A stretch of DNA of 64,000 bases from Clostridium thermarum (GTDB taxonomy: Bacteria > Bacillota > Clostridia > Clostridiales > Clostridiaceae), in contig NZ_CP040924.1 in the NCBI RefSeq assembly GCF_006351925.1, forward strand, positions 1,324,001 through 1,388,000, written 5' to 3'. The notes under the pieces were generated by a model that was not told where the DNA came from, ran no database searches, and saw nothing but the letters and a program-made list of their open reading frames with translations. Positions 26,428 through 35,593 of the stretch are shown here, piece by piece; the first letter of the stretch is position 1, and every line of letters begins with the position of its first letter. The position numbers were made by a program, and so were the translations under genes.

Positions 26428-27444
26428 ATGAATACAACAATAAAGGATGTTGCCAAAGAAGCAAATGTTTCACCTTCAACGGTGTCAAGAGTTTTATCTG
26501 GCAATGCAAAAATTTCAGATGAAACGAAAGCTAAGGTTATGGAAGCGGTAAAAAAACTTAATTATCATCCTAATGCCATTGCCAGAAGTCTGGCCCATAG
26601 CTCTACTCATATTCTTGGACTAATATTGCCCAGTGAAGCACAGGACTTCTACAAAAATCCTTTTTTTATACAGTTGATGACTGGAATAGGAGTATATACT
26701 CAAGAAAAGGGCTATAACATAATGTACTCCTTTGGAAAAAATGAAAAGGAAGAACTCAGTTGCATAAAAAGGTTCATCAACAGCAGACTGGTAGATGGTA
26801 TTATATTGCTTACTTCAAGAAATAACGATAAGTGTATAAGCTATCTCAAGGAGAGAAACTATCCCTTTGTAGTAGTTGGCAGGCCGGAGGCGGCAGAGAA
26901 TATTATGTGGGTAGATAATGATAACTTCGAGGCCATGTACAGTGTTGTCAATAAACTGGCTTTTAAGGGGCATAGAGATATTGCTTTTATAAGCGGGCCT
27001 GAGGACTGGAATGTTTCTGCCGACCGTTTGGATGGATATAAAAGAGCCCTGAACGTACATTGCCTTAAGATAAGGAAGGAATGGATAGTTCAGCAACCGG
27101 ACTTTAGTGAAAGATACGGCTATGAGGCCATGAAAAAGATATTGCAGGCAGGAAGGCCCACTGCAGTGGTTACAACGGATGATTTACTGGCTTTTGGAGC
27201 TATGAATGCCATAAAAGAAGAGACCGGTGATAAGAAGATTGCGGTGGTAGGGTTTAATAATACAGCCTTAGCCGGTTTTCAAGACCCGCCTCTATCCTCT
27301 GTGGAAATCAACTCCTATGAATTGGGCTTTTATGCGGCCAAATTACTTATTAGAAGGTTGAGCAACCGAGATAAGGGTGTAAGCACTCACTATATAGTTA
27401 AAACTGATTTTATAGAAAGAGAATCAACTATGTTTAAACCTTGA
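26428..27444 (+). CDS. LacI-family transcriptional regulator, probably of maltose/alpha-glucan phosphorolysis genes
   Basis: A 338-residue repressor. The LacI helix-turn-helix is at the N-terminus (TIKDVAKEANVSPSTVSRVL, residues 3-22) with the hinge helix NAIARSLA near 50-57. The rest is a periplasmic-binding-protein-like effector domain. It is divergent from pgmB and lies next to the alpha-glucan phosphorylase and GH65 genes. Matching TGCAA-N4-TTGCA operators occur in the pgmB/regulator gap and before the GH65 gene. It is most like MalR-type regulators. AGGTGG precedes the ATG. Confidence 0.9.
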   Translation: MNTTIKDVAKEANVSPSTVSRVLSGNAKISDETKAKVMEAVKKLNYHPNAIARSLAHSSTHILGLILPSEAQDFYKNPFFIQLMTGIGVYTQEKGYNIMYSFGKNEKEELSCIKRFINSRLVDGIILLTSRNNDKCISYLKERNYPFVVVGRPEAAENIMWVDNDNFEAMYSVVNKLAFKGHRDIAFISGPEDWNVSADRLDGYKRALNVHCLKIRKEWIVQQPDFSERYGYEAMKKILQAGRPTAVVTTDDLLAFGAMNAIKEETGDKKIAVVGFNNTALAGFQDPPLSSVEINSYELGFYAAKLLIRRLSNRDKGVSTHYIVKTDFIERESTMFKP

Positions 27445-27468
27445 AATATTTATCAAGGTTTATTTTTT
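27436..27468 (+). terminator. Terminator of the LacI regulator gene
   Basis: Nine-bp stem aaaccttga/tcaaggttt with an eight-base loop, then TATTTTTTT. The left arm includes the stop codon. Confidence 0.8.
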
Positions 27469-27471
27469 TGC

Positions 27472-27507
27472 AACAGAAAAGAAGCTCTTTCGAGCTTCTT
27501 TTCTGTT
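27472..27507. terminator. Hairpin at the end of the alpha-glucan phosphorylase gene
   Basis: A perfect 16-bp stem (aacagaaaagaagctc and its complement) with a four-base loop. It overlaps the phosphorylase stop codon. The minus strand lacks a U-tract after it, so it may act as an RNA-stabilising 3' hairpin as well as a convergent stop. Confidence 0.65.
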
Positions 27508-29152
27508 ATTTTATATACATCTTTTCATAGTACTCATCAAGCATTCTCTTAACGCCAAAGTACTCCTTTATGCTGTTGATGCTGTTTGCCATTATTTCTA
27601 TCCACTTATCTCTGTCATTATAGTAGGTTGGAATAACTTCATTCAGAAGAACTTTGTAAAGACCCTCTAAATCATGAGCATCTAATTCAGCTTCTGTAGC
27701 AAAGTCATCTACTGACTTTCCATCACCAAATTGCCATCCGTTTACCCCGTGATTACATGCTTCCGGCCACCATCCGTCAAGGATACTTAAGTTAGGAGCT
27801 CCATTCATAGCCGCCTTCATACCGGAAGTACCGCTGGCTTCCTTTGGTCTTCTTGGGTTGTTTAGCCATACGTCAGCACCGTTAGTTAACATTTTTCCTA
27901 TAGTCATATCGTAGTTTTCAAGGAATACAACTGCATTTGGATATTCTTTTGAGATCTTAACTATATTTTCCACGATTTTCTTTCCGGTATCATCCAGTGG
28001 ATGTGCCTTACCGGAGAACACTATCTGAAGTTTTCCTTCCTTAAGCAGTGGAGCAATAACTTCAGGCTTAGTGAAAATCAAGTTACTTCTCTTGTAAGGA
28101 GCAGCTCTTCTTGAGAAACCGATAAGAAGCTTATCAGCATCAAGCTTAACGCCGTTTCTCTCATATACAAAGTCGATAAGGGCTTTCTTATTCTTCATAT
28201 GTGCATCCCAAAGAGCTTTTTTGCTCTCTTCGCTGCCATCATATTTTTCTCCTAATTCCAACATTGTGCTGTCAACCCAAGTTGGTCTATGAATAGCGTT
28301 TGTAATTGCAATGATATCAGATCTGTTGTCAACTCCTGCCCACATCTTGTTTGCAGTTTCTCCATGAAGCTGAGCAACAGCGTTAGTTATTCTTGATAAT
28401 CTTAATGCTCCTACAGTCATGTTAAAAGGTGATCCGCCAAGCTCAACAAGCTGTTCTATGGTTAAGCCGCAGTTAGCACCCATGTATAGAAGCCTGTCAA
28501 TTGTATGGGATTCGTTTCCTTCTACTATTGGAGTATGGGTAGTAAATACTACTTCATCTCTGGTAGCAGCCAGGGCTTCTTCGTAGGTCATTCCCTTTTC
28601 CATCTTCTCTCTTAGAAGTTCAAAACCTGCAAATAAAGCATGACCTTCATTAAAATGATATACATCAACTTCTATTCCAAGTGCTCTAAGAGCCTTTACG
28701 CCGCCTATACCAAGCACCATTTCCTGAGCTATTCTTTCTTCGCCAAACCAGCCGTAAAGCTGTCCTGTAATCCAAGGATCACTGTTTTCAGGAAGATCAG
28801 TATCTAATAGGTATATTGGAGCGTTACCAAATTCGTCCACCAGCCAAACCTTACATACTATGTCTCTCTGACGGATCTTTACTGTTACTTTCACTCCTGT
28901 GTCCTTTAAGAAATCATATTGATAATTCTTATAAGTATCATATGGACGGCCATCTTCATCAATTTTCTGATCAGTATAACCTTGCTTCCACTTGATTCCG
29001 ATTCCTACCATTGGGAATCCATAGTCCTTTGCTCCCTTCAGATAATCTCCTGCCAATACACCAAGACCACCAGAATAAATTTTTAACTTAGTATCTAGAG
29101 CATATTCCATACAGAAATACGCTACCTTTGGTAAATTTTTAGCCTCTGTCAT
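27506..29152 (-). CDS. glgP: Alpha-glucan phosphorylase, short GT35 type
   Basis: Releases glucose 1-phosphate from alpha-1,4-glucans with phosphate. At 548 residues it belongs to the short bacterial GT35 type rather than the ~800-residue glycogen phosphorylases. The pyridoxal-phosphate lysine is Lys446 in the motif RPKEASGTSGMKAAMNG. Other conserved parts are YSGGLGVLAGDYLKGAKD near the N-terminus, VFTTHTPIVEGNESH in the middle and GFSRRAAPYKRSNLI. GGTGGGAG lies upstream of the ATG. It follows the GH65 gene by 35 bases and is probably cotranscribed with it, giving cytoplasmic phosphorolysis of maltodextrins and maltose together. Confidence 0.92.
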   Translation of the reverse strand: MTEAKNLPKVAYFCMEYALDTKLKIYSGGLGVLAGDYLKGAKDYGFPMVGIGIKWKQGYTDQKIDEDGRPYDTYKNYQYDFLKDTGVKVTVKIRQRDIVCKVWLVDEFGNAPIYLLDTDLPENSDPWITGQLYGWFGEERIAQEMVLGIGGVKALRALGIEVDVYHFNEGHALFAGFELLREKMEKGMTYEEALAATRDEVVFTTHTPIVEGNESHTIDRLLYMGANCGLTIEQLVELGGSPFNMTVGALRLSRITNAVAQLHGETANKMWAGVDNRSDIIAITNAIHRPTWVDSTMLELGEKYDGSEESKKALWDAHMKNKKALIDFVYERNGVKLDADKLLIGFSRRAAPYKRSNLIFTKPEVIAPLLKEGKLQIVFSGKAHPLDDTGKKIVENIVKISKEYPNAVVFLENYDMTIGKMLTNGADVWLNNPRRPKEASGTSGMKAAMNGAPNLSILDGWWPEACNHGVNGWQFGDGKSVDDFATEAELDAHDLEGLYKVLLNEVIPTYYNDRDKWIEIMANSINSIKEYFGVKRMLDEYYEKMYIK

Positions 29153-29187
29153 AATGTGAAGCTCCCACCTTTCATATTAATAAAAAA

Positions 29188-31482
29188 TTATATATTTATT
29201 GTACTTCCCTTTGCTAGTGCATAAACCTTGTCGTTTATCTTTAGCTCAAAGTCACTACCCTCTTGATGTTCAATAATCGTTTCATTTTGTTTAACAGTAA
29301 CTTTTAACAAATGATCTCTGAATACAATCTTGAAGGAGTATTGTTCCCAAGCCTTTGGTATAAATGGTTTTAATGAAAGCGTGCCATTTACAACTCTCAG
29401 TCCGCCAAAACCATGGACGATAGACATCCAAGTTCCGGCCATACTGGTAATGTGAAGGCCGTCATCGCTATCGTTATTATAGTTATCCAAATCTAATCGT
29501 GCTGTTCTTAGATATAGTTCATAAGCCTTTTCCTCATAACCAATTTCTGCTGCAATTATAGAATAAATGCAGGGGGATAAAGAGGATTCATGAACAGTTC
29601 TTGGCTCGTAAAAATCAAAGTTTTTCTTCTTAGTTTCTAGATCAAATCTATCATTTAAGAAGTAGAGTCCCTGAAGTACGTCTGCTTGTTTTATAAAGCA
29701 GGAACGAAGTATTCTGTCCCAAGACCATTTTTGATTCAATGGTAGGTCTTCTTTAGGAAGATCCTTAACCAACATCTGTTCCTTATCCATGTAACCATCC
29801 TGCTGCAGGAATATACCTAACTCTTTATCTTCAGGCTTATACATCTTTTTAACTACATCAGCCCATTGAGCCATTTCTTCTTCAGTTATCTGTAACTTTT
29901 TAACTAATTCATTATATCTATTGGCATACTTATCCTTCAAAAGCTCAGCAACCTGAAGAGTATATTCAATATTCCAAGCTGCCATAGTGTTAGTATACCA
30001 GTTGTTATTAACGTTATTCTCATACTCGTTTGGACCGGTTACTCCTAGGATCATGTATACATCCTTTTTAGGATTGTAGTTACATCTTGATACCCAGAAG
30101 CGGCTGGTTTCAACCAGTACATCAAAGCCATATTCTTGTAGATAGCTTTCATCGCCTGTATAGTTTACATAGTTATAAATAGCATAGCTGATAGCAGCAT
30201 TTCTATGAATTTCTTCGAAGGTTATTTCCCATTCATTATGACATTCTTCTCCGTTCATCGTAACCATGGGGTAAAGAGCGCCTTTTAAACCAAGTTTTCT
30301 TGCATTTTCCTTTGCCTTTTCCAGGTGATTGTATCTATATATAAGAAGATTCCTTGCTATAGATTGATCACTGGTACTTAAGTAGAAGGGGATGCAGTAA
30401 GCCTCAGTGTCCCAATAAGTACTTCCACCGTACTTTTCCCCGGTAAAGCCCTTAGGACCTATGTTAAGTCTTGGGTCATCTCCAGTATAGGTACAATTCA
30501 TATGGAAAATATTAAATCTGATTCCCTGCTGGGCAGAAGGATCACCGGATATTACAATGTCACTTTCCTTCCAAATATGAGCCCACTTTTCACTATGAGC
30601 CCTGAAAAGTTTGTCATAGCCGTCTAAGTATGCTTTTTCAACTAATTCTACAGCCTTAGAAACCAATTGATTTTCTTCAAAATATCTATTACTAGTAACA
30701 GCGATATATTTATATAAAGTAGCTTTACTACCTTTTTCACATTTAAAAGTAATTTTGTTAGCTGTATACTGAGGCTTTACTATTACTTCTGGATTAACTT
30801 CAACCTTATTACCATCGTTAAAGAGGGCATATTTTGAAGCACAAGTTACTACAAATTCGGTCTTCTTTGTCTTCTGTGTTAAATGGAAGAGTCCATTCTC
30901 AGCAAACTTATCCACTTCTGACCAGAACTTTTCATCGTAGTTAGAGTCTTCGTTCATAACATCTCCATCCAGATAAGGAGTAAACTCTACTTCTGCAGTA
31001 TGATTTACAGGTTCTATACTGTAGGATATTGCAGCAAGCTCTTTTTCAGCCATGCTGAAGAATCGCTTTACTTCAAAGTTTGTTTCTCTTCCTTCACAGT
31101 CTGTTAGGGTAAAGGTTCTTAGAAGATAACCTTCACGCATATTTAGTATTCTCTTAAAGTTATTAATTTTAGCCTTAGCCAAATCAACGACTTCACCGTT
31201 TAATTTAACAGAAATACCAATAAAGTTCGTAGAATTTAGAACCTTTGCAAAGTACTCAGGGTAACCGTTTTTCCACCAACCAACTCTTGTCTTATCTGGA
31301 TAGTAAACACCAGCAATATAAGTTCCCTGCAGGGTGCTGCCGGAGAAATCCTCTTCAAAGTTTCCTCTCATACCCATGTGTCCGTTACCTATACTCATTA
31401 AACTTTCATAGATTTTGTTTTCATTGAGGTGAAGATTCTCTTCAATAATGCTCCACTCATCAACATTGACGTATTTAGCCAC
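29188..31482 (-). CDS. GH65 family glycoside phosphorylase, probably maltose phosphorylase
   Basis: Inverting phosphorylase acting on alpha-linked disaccharides, giving beta-glucose 1-phosphate. The 764-residue protein has the N-terminal beta-sandwich, then an alpha/alpha barrel with catalytic Glu486 in VTGPNEYENN. The segment NGEECHNEWEITFEEIHRN is strongly like maltose phosphorylases; trehalose, kojibiose and nigerose phosphorylases share the fold and cannot be fully excluded. The beta-phosphoglucomutase gene at 25595 would process its product. The start is a GTG with AAGGTGAG upstream. Transcription runs from a promoter region with a LacI-type operator at 31549. Confidence 0.88.
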   Translation of the reverse strand: MAKYVNVDEWSIIEENLHLNENKIYESLMSIGNGHMGMRGNFEEDFSGSTLQGTYIAGVYYPDKTRVGWWKNGYPEYFAKVLNSTNFIGISVKLNGEVVDLAKAKINNFKRILNMREGYLLRTFTLTDCEGRETNFEVKRFFSMAEKELAAISYSIEPVNHTAEVEFTPYLDGDVMNEDSNYDEKFWSEVDKFAENGLFHLTQKTKKTEFVVTCASKYALFNDGNKVEVNPEVIVKPQYTANKITFKCEKGSKATLYKYIAVTSNRYFEENQLVSKAVELVEKAYLDGYDKLFRAHSEKWAHIWKESDIVISGDPSAQQGIRFNIFHMNCTYTGDDPRLNIGPKGFTGEKYGGSTYWDTEAYCIPFYLSTSDQSIARNLLIYRYNHLEKAKENARKLGLKGALYPMVTMNGEECHNEWEITFEEIHRNAAISYAIYNYVNYTGDESYLQEYGFDVLVETSRFWVSRCNYNPKKDVYMILGVTGPNEYENNVNNNWYTNTMAAWNIEYTLQVAELLKDKYANRYNELVKKLQITEEEMAQWADVVKKMYKPEDKELGIFLQQDGYMDKEQMLVKDLPKEDLPLNQKWSWDRILRSCFIKQADVLQGLYFLNDRFDLETKKKNFDFYEPRTVHESSLSPCIYSIIAAEIGYEEKAYELYLRTARLDLDNYNNDSDDGLHITSMAGTWMSIVHGFGGLRVVNGTLSLKPFIPKAWEQYSFKIVFRDHLLKVTVKQNETIIEHQEGSDFELKINDKVYALAKGSTINI

Positions 31483-31548
31483 AAACTCACCTTCCTACAA
31501 TTTTTTATTATACAAACAAGTAGTTCAATACTTAATAATAGTATAACC

Positions 31549-31566
31549 AGTGCAATCGGTTGCACT
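31549..31566. promoter_or_regulatory. LacI-type operator upstream of the GH65-glgP operon
   Basis: An 18-bp near-palindrome, AGTGCAATCGGTTGCACT, with a central CG. It contains TGCAA-N4-TTGCA, as at 26316. A minus-strand TATACT lies just downstream, so bound repressor would cover the -35 region. Confidence 0.75.
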
Positions 31567-31643
31567 CTTGCGTAAAAAATATATTTCATATTTTGAACAT
31601 ATGAAACACTTGCATCAAATATAATATACCATCTATTTAATGG

Positions 31644-31674
31644 CAATGCAACATTAATTTATATATTTGCATTG
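31644..31674. promoter_or_regulatory. Second widely spaced TGCAA/TTGCA dyad
   Basis: CAATGCAA at 31644-31651 and TTGCATTG at 31667-31674 form an inverted repeat with a 15-base gap. The half-sites match the LacI operators nearby, so it may be an auxiliary site. The rest of the 339-base gap 31483-31821 holds only promoter-like AT-rich DNA. Confidence 0.4.
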
Positions 31675-31821
31675 GTTAAATTCTTAACAATAGAGATGTT
31701 GAATATATATTTAATAGAGGAAAGAAAAAATAAAAAGTTATAAAAATATTAAACAAGGAAAAGGAAAAATGAAGCAAATATAGAATATATAAAGATATAA
31801 CCAATTCTTAGGAGGTTTTTT

Positions 31822-32067
31822 ATGAATAAGTTAAATTATTGTCTTGAATGTAGGCGCGTTTTTGACGGTGAAACTAGCTGTCCCTATTGTAAGAGTGAAT
31901 TTATCAAGGAGTTAAGCAAAAATTCACCTGTAAACGTTTTAGGTAGTAAGGTGAAAGGAAGAATCTTAAAAATTGAAAACGGTAAAGCAAGACTATTGAT
32001 TGTTGATGAAAGTAGGCAGAAGTATATCAAGGAATACGAGGCAAATAAATTAAGAAAAATATTATAG
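31822..32067 (+). CDS. Small zinc-ribbon protein, function unknown
   Basis: An 81-residue protein. The first 25 residues form a treble-clef-like zinc ribbon, CLEC then CPYC. The C-terminal half (VKGRILKIENGKARLLIV) looks like a small beta-barrel. AGGAGG eight bases before the ATG supports translation. It is preceded by an AT-rich promoter region and followed by a hairpin terminator. I do not recognise the family. Confidence 0.75.
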   Translation: MNKLNYCLECRRVFDGETSCPYCKSEFIKELSKNSPVNVLGSKVKGRILKIENGKARLLIVDESRQKYIKEYEANKLRKIL

Positions 32068-32082
32068 AAATTTGATTATATT

Positions 32083-32119
32083 TTAACTCTGTTGTTTATA
32101 CGGCAGAGTAATTTTTTTA
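32083..32119 (+). terminator. Terminator after the zinc-ribbon gene
   Basis: Six-bp stem actctg/cagagt with a 12-base loop, then AATTTTTTTA. Confidence 0.65.
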
Positions 32120-32253
32120 TATTTTTAAATTCTTTAGATTAGAATTTAAGGTGCTCTGTAATTGAAAACTTTACTGCTGTCATTTCATTAAAAACCGATT
32201 ATAATAAAGAGATATAGTATATATAGTATAATAGTAAGGTGTTTGGAGGGTAT

Positions 32254-32946
32254 ATGAACAACATTGAAATATTGTTAAGGCTACTATTAGCAGTAGCTAT
32301 TGGTGGATTAATAGGTTATGAGAGAGAGTTAAACAACAGAGCAGCTGGTTTTAGAACTCATATTTTAGTTTGTGTTGGAGCTGCTGTGACTTCAATGATA
32401 CAGCTGTATTCCATAGATCAAGTGAGTGCGATTATATTAAAACAACCGGAAATGAGGGGGACAATCAGCTCTGACTTACTTAGACTTGGTGCTCAGGTAA
32501 TCTCCGGGGTTGGTTTTCTCGGAGTAGGAACCATAATACACGAAAAAGGCTCAGTAAAAGGGTTAACTACAGCTGCCAGCCTTTGGGTGGTTGCAAGCAT
32601 AGGTTTAGCGGTAGGCTTTGGTTATTATACACTGAGCATTGCAAGTTTTATCTGCGTGTTCTTAGTTTTAGTGCTTTTAAAGGAAGTTGAACATAGGTTT
32701 ATTGATAAGACCCGTAAAGTAAAGGTAGAAATAAGCTTTGATGAAAAGATGTCCTCGCAGCTTGAGTTTAACAGATTTCTAAAGGAAAAAGGGATAAAAA
32801 TTAAGAATATAGAGTATGCTGTGGAAGATTACAATGAGAATCAGTGTATTTATACAATGATAGTACCTAGAAGCTATGACATGAAGAAAATGAATAAAGA
32901 CTTTACAGAGTTAGAGTATATCATATGGGCAAAAATAATAGTATAA
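32254..32946 (+). CDS. MgtC/SapB family membrane protein
   Basis: A 230-residue protein with four to five membrane segments in the first ~150 residues and a soluble ACT-like C-terminal domain. The opening LLLAVAIGGLIGYERELNNRAAGFRTHILVCVGAA pattern carries the conserved ERE and AGFRTH motifs of the family, and SGVGFLGVGTII lies near residue 90. Family members are linked to magnesium limitation and membrane energetics; the biochemical role is unsettled. The ATG at 32254 is chosen over an in-frame GTG at 32239 because GGAGGG lies just upstream. Confidence 0.9.
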   Translation: MNNIEILLRLLLAVAIGGLIGYERELNNRAAGFRTHILVCVGAAVTSMIQLYSIDQVSAIILKQPEMRGTISSDLLRLGAQVISGVGFLGVGTIIHEKGSVKGLTTAASLWVVASIGLAVGFGYYTLSIASFICVFLVLVLLKEVEHRFIDKTRKVKVEISFDEKMSSQLEFNRFLKEKGIKIKNIEYAVEDYNENQCIYTMIVPRSYDMKKMNKDFTELEYIIWAKIIV

Positions 32947-32948
32947 AA

Positions 32949-32976
32949 AATGATATGCTGCTAAGACAGCATATCA
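32949..32976. terminator. Bidirectional hairpin between convergent genes
   Basis: Ten-bp stem tgatatgctg/cagcatatca with a six-base loop, preceded by an A-run that is a T-run on the minus strand. It overlaps the end of the TSUP gene. Confidence 0.7.
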
Positions 32977-33725
32977 ATAAGCAGCTTTACCGCAGCAGCC
33001 ATGGACATAGACACGAAGAGGGGCTTGATTAGTTTTGAGCCCTTTTTTAATGCAAGTTTGGATCCTAATCTTGCTCCGGCTATCATGAAGATTCCTGCAG
33101 GTATACCATAGAGCAGCAGTATTCTTCCGTTAAGTGCAAACATAACTAAGGAAGTGATGTTACTTATAAAGTTTAAAAACTTTGCGCTGCCGCTGGCATG
33201 TAAAAAGTCAAACTTATAAATATGAATTAGACCAAATATAAGGAAGGATCCTGTTCCCGGTCCGAAAAAACCATCATAAAAACCAAGAGAAAAGGCTAAA
33301 ACTATACCTGATAATATATTTAAACAAGTTAATCCTTTAAAATCATAAGTTGAGCCCATAGATTTTGAGAAGAGAGAATAGGCGCCTACGGAAAGAATTA
33401 ATATGATAACAAGGGTATATAGCAACTCTTGGTTTAATTGCAATACTGTATTTACGCCTAATACTGCTCCTATCAATGTAAAGGGAGCCAGTATAAGCAT
33501 CAGTTTTTTATTTATTTTACCGTTCACAAAAAAATTTATGGTACTTGTAAAGGAGCCGGTGGAAGCCGCAAATTTATTGGTACCTAGGGCGTAATGAGGG
33601 CTTAGACCCGTCATCAGAAAAGCCGGTACGCTTATTATACCACCGCCGCCGGCTATGGAATCCACAAAGGAAGCACAAAAGGAAGCCACACATAAAAAGG
33701 TCATCCTTACAATAATTTCTGTCAT
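32961..33725 (-). CDS. TSUP family (TauE/SafE) sulfite/anion exporter
   Basis: A 254-residue membrane protein with about eight hydrophobic segments. The two family repeats are visible: SFVDSIAGGGGIISVPAFLMTG near the N-terminus and GFYDGFFGPGTGSFLIFG near residue 150. The family exports sulfite and organosulfonates or imports related anions; the substrate here is unknown. Monocistronic on the minus strand, with its start 138 bases from the divergent RNA methyltransferase gene. Confidence 0.88.
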   Translation of the reverse strand: MTEIIVRMTFLCVASFCASFVDSIAGGGGIISVPAFLMTGLSPHYALGTNKFAASTGSFTSTINFFVNGKINKKLMLILAPFTLIGAVLGVNTVLQLNQELLYTLVIILILSVGAYSLFSKSMGSTYDFKGLTCLNILSGIVLAFSLGFYDGFFGPGTGSFLIFGLIHIYKFDFLHASGSAKFLNFISNITSLVMFALNGRILLLYGIPAGIFMIAGARLGSKLALKKGSKLIKPLFVSMSMAAAVKLLIDMLS

Positions 33726-33863
33726 TTTATCATCTCCATTGGTATTATAAAGTTTTTATTGGTACAGCATATAATCAAAGCAAGTCCTATTGTAACATAT
33801 TTACTAATGTAAAGAAATGTAGTATATTGTTTAAATGACTAAAATGTAAAGGAATTGATGAGT

Positions 33864-35219
33864 ATGAAAAAAGGAATGAGCTATGAATTTATTATAGAAG
33901 CTACTGAATTTCCCGGTGAGGGAATTGCATATGCAGAGGGAAAAAAGGTCTATGTAAAAAATGCCTATCCCGGACAGAAAGTTTTAGCACGGGTACATAA
34001 GAACCGTAAGGACCATGCGGAGGCAAGAGTTGTTGAGGTAGTTGAAAGGGCTCAATATGAAATACAACCACCTTGTGTTCACTTTGATTACTGCGGAGGC
34101 TGCACTCAGCAGTTTGTACCTTATGGGAAACAGCTGGCTTTTAAGGAAAAACAGGTATTGGACCTTTTTAGAAAACACGGACTGGAAGGCTTTGAATACT
34201 TGGGCATAGAAGGCAGTCCTGAGGATTATGAGTATAGAAATAAGATGGAGTTCACCTTTGGAGATTTTGAAAAGGGGGGAGAACTCACTTTAGGCATGCA
34301 TATGCCTGGCAGAAACTTTGGCATAACCAACACTGAGCACTGTATACTGGTGGATGAGGATGTAAGAAGAGTACATAATACAGTTGTTAGGTACTTCAGA
34401 GAAGCTGCCTTGCCCCACTATAGAATTTTACAACATACCGGTTATTTAAGAAATTTAGTAGTGAGAAAAGCTAAAAAAACCGGTGAAATATTGGTTAATA
34501 TAGTTACAACATCGCAGTTTAATGTTAATTTAGACAGTCTAAAAGACCAGCTTATAAACTTAGAGTACGCGGGCAAATTGAAGGGGATAATTCACACAAT
34601 TAATGATTCCCTTTCAGAAGTAGTAGCTGCAGACAGAATAGAAATACTTTATGGAGAGGATTATATTACGGAAGAACTGCTAGGACTGAAATTTAAAATA
34701 ACACCTTTCTCTTTCTTCCAGACAAACTCCCTGGGAGCAGAAAGATTATACTCCATTGTAAGAGAATTTATGGGCGAGGCCTCTGACAAGGTTGTCTTTG
34801 ACTTATACTGCGGTACCGGAACCATAGGACAGATTGCTGCAGGGAAGGCCAAAAAGGTTGTTGGTATTGAACTGATTGAAGAGGCAGTGGAAAGTGCGCG
34901 GGAAAATGCAGCACTAAATGGCTTAAACAATTGTGAGTTCATAGCCGGTGACGTGGCTAAGGTTATTCAAACTGTCACAGATAAGCCGGAAATAATTATT
35001 TTGGATCCTCCAAGAAGCGGAGTGCATCCTATAGCTTTGGATTATGTTATTAAGTTTAATGCTCCTACTATTATATATGTATCCTGTAATCCAAAAACAC
35101 TGATGACAGATTTAAAGGTACTAAGGGATAGAGGATATGAAATTAAGAAGGTAAAGATTAAGGATATGTTCCCTCACACGGTGCACGTGGAGTGTGTCGT
35201 GAAGATAGAGAAGAAATAG
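33864..35219 (+). CDS. 23S rRNA (uracil-5-)-methyltransferase, RlmD/TrmA family
   Basis: SAM-dependent enzyme that makes 5-methyluridine in RNA. The ~452 residues begin with a TRAM RNA-binding domain (about 1-58), then an iron-sulfur cluster motif with Cys71, Cys77 and Cys80 ([12 protein letters not shown]) and a later Cys in TEHCIL. The methyltransferase domain has [10 protein letters not shown], the DPPRSGVHP motif and nucleophile Cys408 in YVSCNPKT. Whether it modifies U1939, U747 or both cannot be told from sequence. Start candidates are ATG at 33864 (AAAGGA ten bases upstream) or 33858. It is the last undisturbed gene before the mobile region. Confidence 0.9.
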   Translation: MKKGMSYEFIIEATEFPGEGIAYAEGKKVYVKNAYPGQKVLARVHKNRKDHAEARVVEVVERAQYEIQPPCVHFDYCGGCTQQFVPYGKQLAFKEKQVLDLFRKHGLEGFEYLGIEGSPEDYEYRNKMEFTFGDFEKGGELTLGMHMPGRNFGITNTEHCILVDEDVRRVHNTVVRYFREAALPHYRILQHTGYLRNLVVRKAKKTGEILVNIVTTSQFNVNLDSLKDQLINLEYAGKLKGIIHTINDSLSEVVAADRIEILYGEDYITEELLGLKFKITPFSFFQTNSLGAERLYSIVREFMGEASDKVVFDLYCGTGTIGQIAAGKAKKVVGIELIEEAVESARENAALNGLNNCEFIAGDVAKVIQTVTDKPEIIILDPPRSGVHPIALDYVIKFNAPTIIYVSCNPKTLMTDLKVLRDRGYEIKKVKIKDMFPHTVHVECVVKIEKK

Positions 35220-35366
35220 AATGACATTGTAAACTTTTATAACTTCTAAAGGGTAGTAAGTATGCTTAAGAGCGAAAGAAAAAACATTGGTGTTGAAATA
35301 ATATTAAAAAATATCAAAACTTTATTAGGGGATGGAGAGCTTATGCTAACCGTCCTCTCTTTTTTA

Positions 35367-35593
35367 TAGTAAGAACAGCATCCTACTGCAGAGTCTCAAC
35401 AGACCAATTAGAACAGTTATCAAGCTATGAAGCACAGGTCAATTATTACAATATTAGAAAGATTCTCAGTAATGAAAAATATAAAGGAGATGCACTACTT
35501 CAGAAGACTTATACCGTTGATTTTTTAACCAAAAAGAGAGCAGTAAACAACGGAGAAGTTCCAATGTATTATGTAGAAGAAAGCCACCCTACT
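35367..35593 (+). pseudogene. Large serine recombinase, N-terminal remnant with internal deletion
   Basis: The frame from 35367 reads [23 protein letters not shown], the resolvase-domain start of a large serine recombinase. It then jumps straight into [21 protein letters not shown] and [16 protein letters not shown], which belong to the central recombinase domain about 200 residues later. The catalytic serine region and much of the domain are therefore missing, and there is no start codon. The fragment is cut at 35594 by the left end of an IS element. The C-terminal part of a recombinase resumes at 37824 beyond two IS copies. Such recombinases integrate phages and Tn4451/CTn-type elements. 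Confidence 0.8.
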
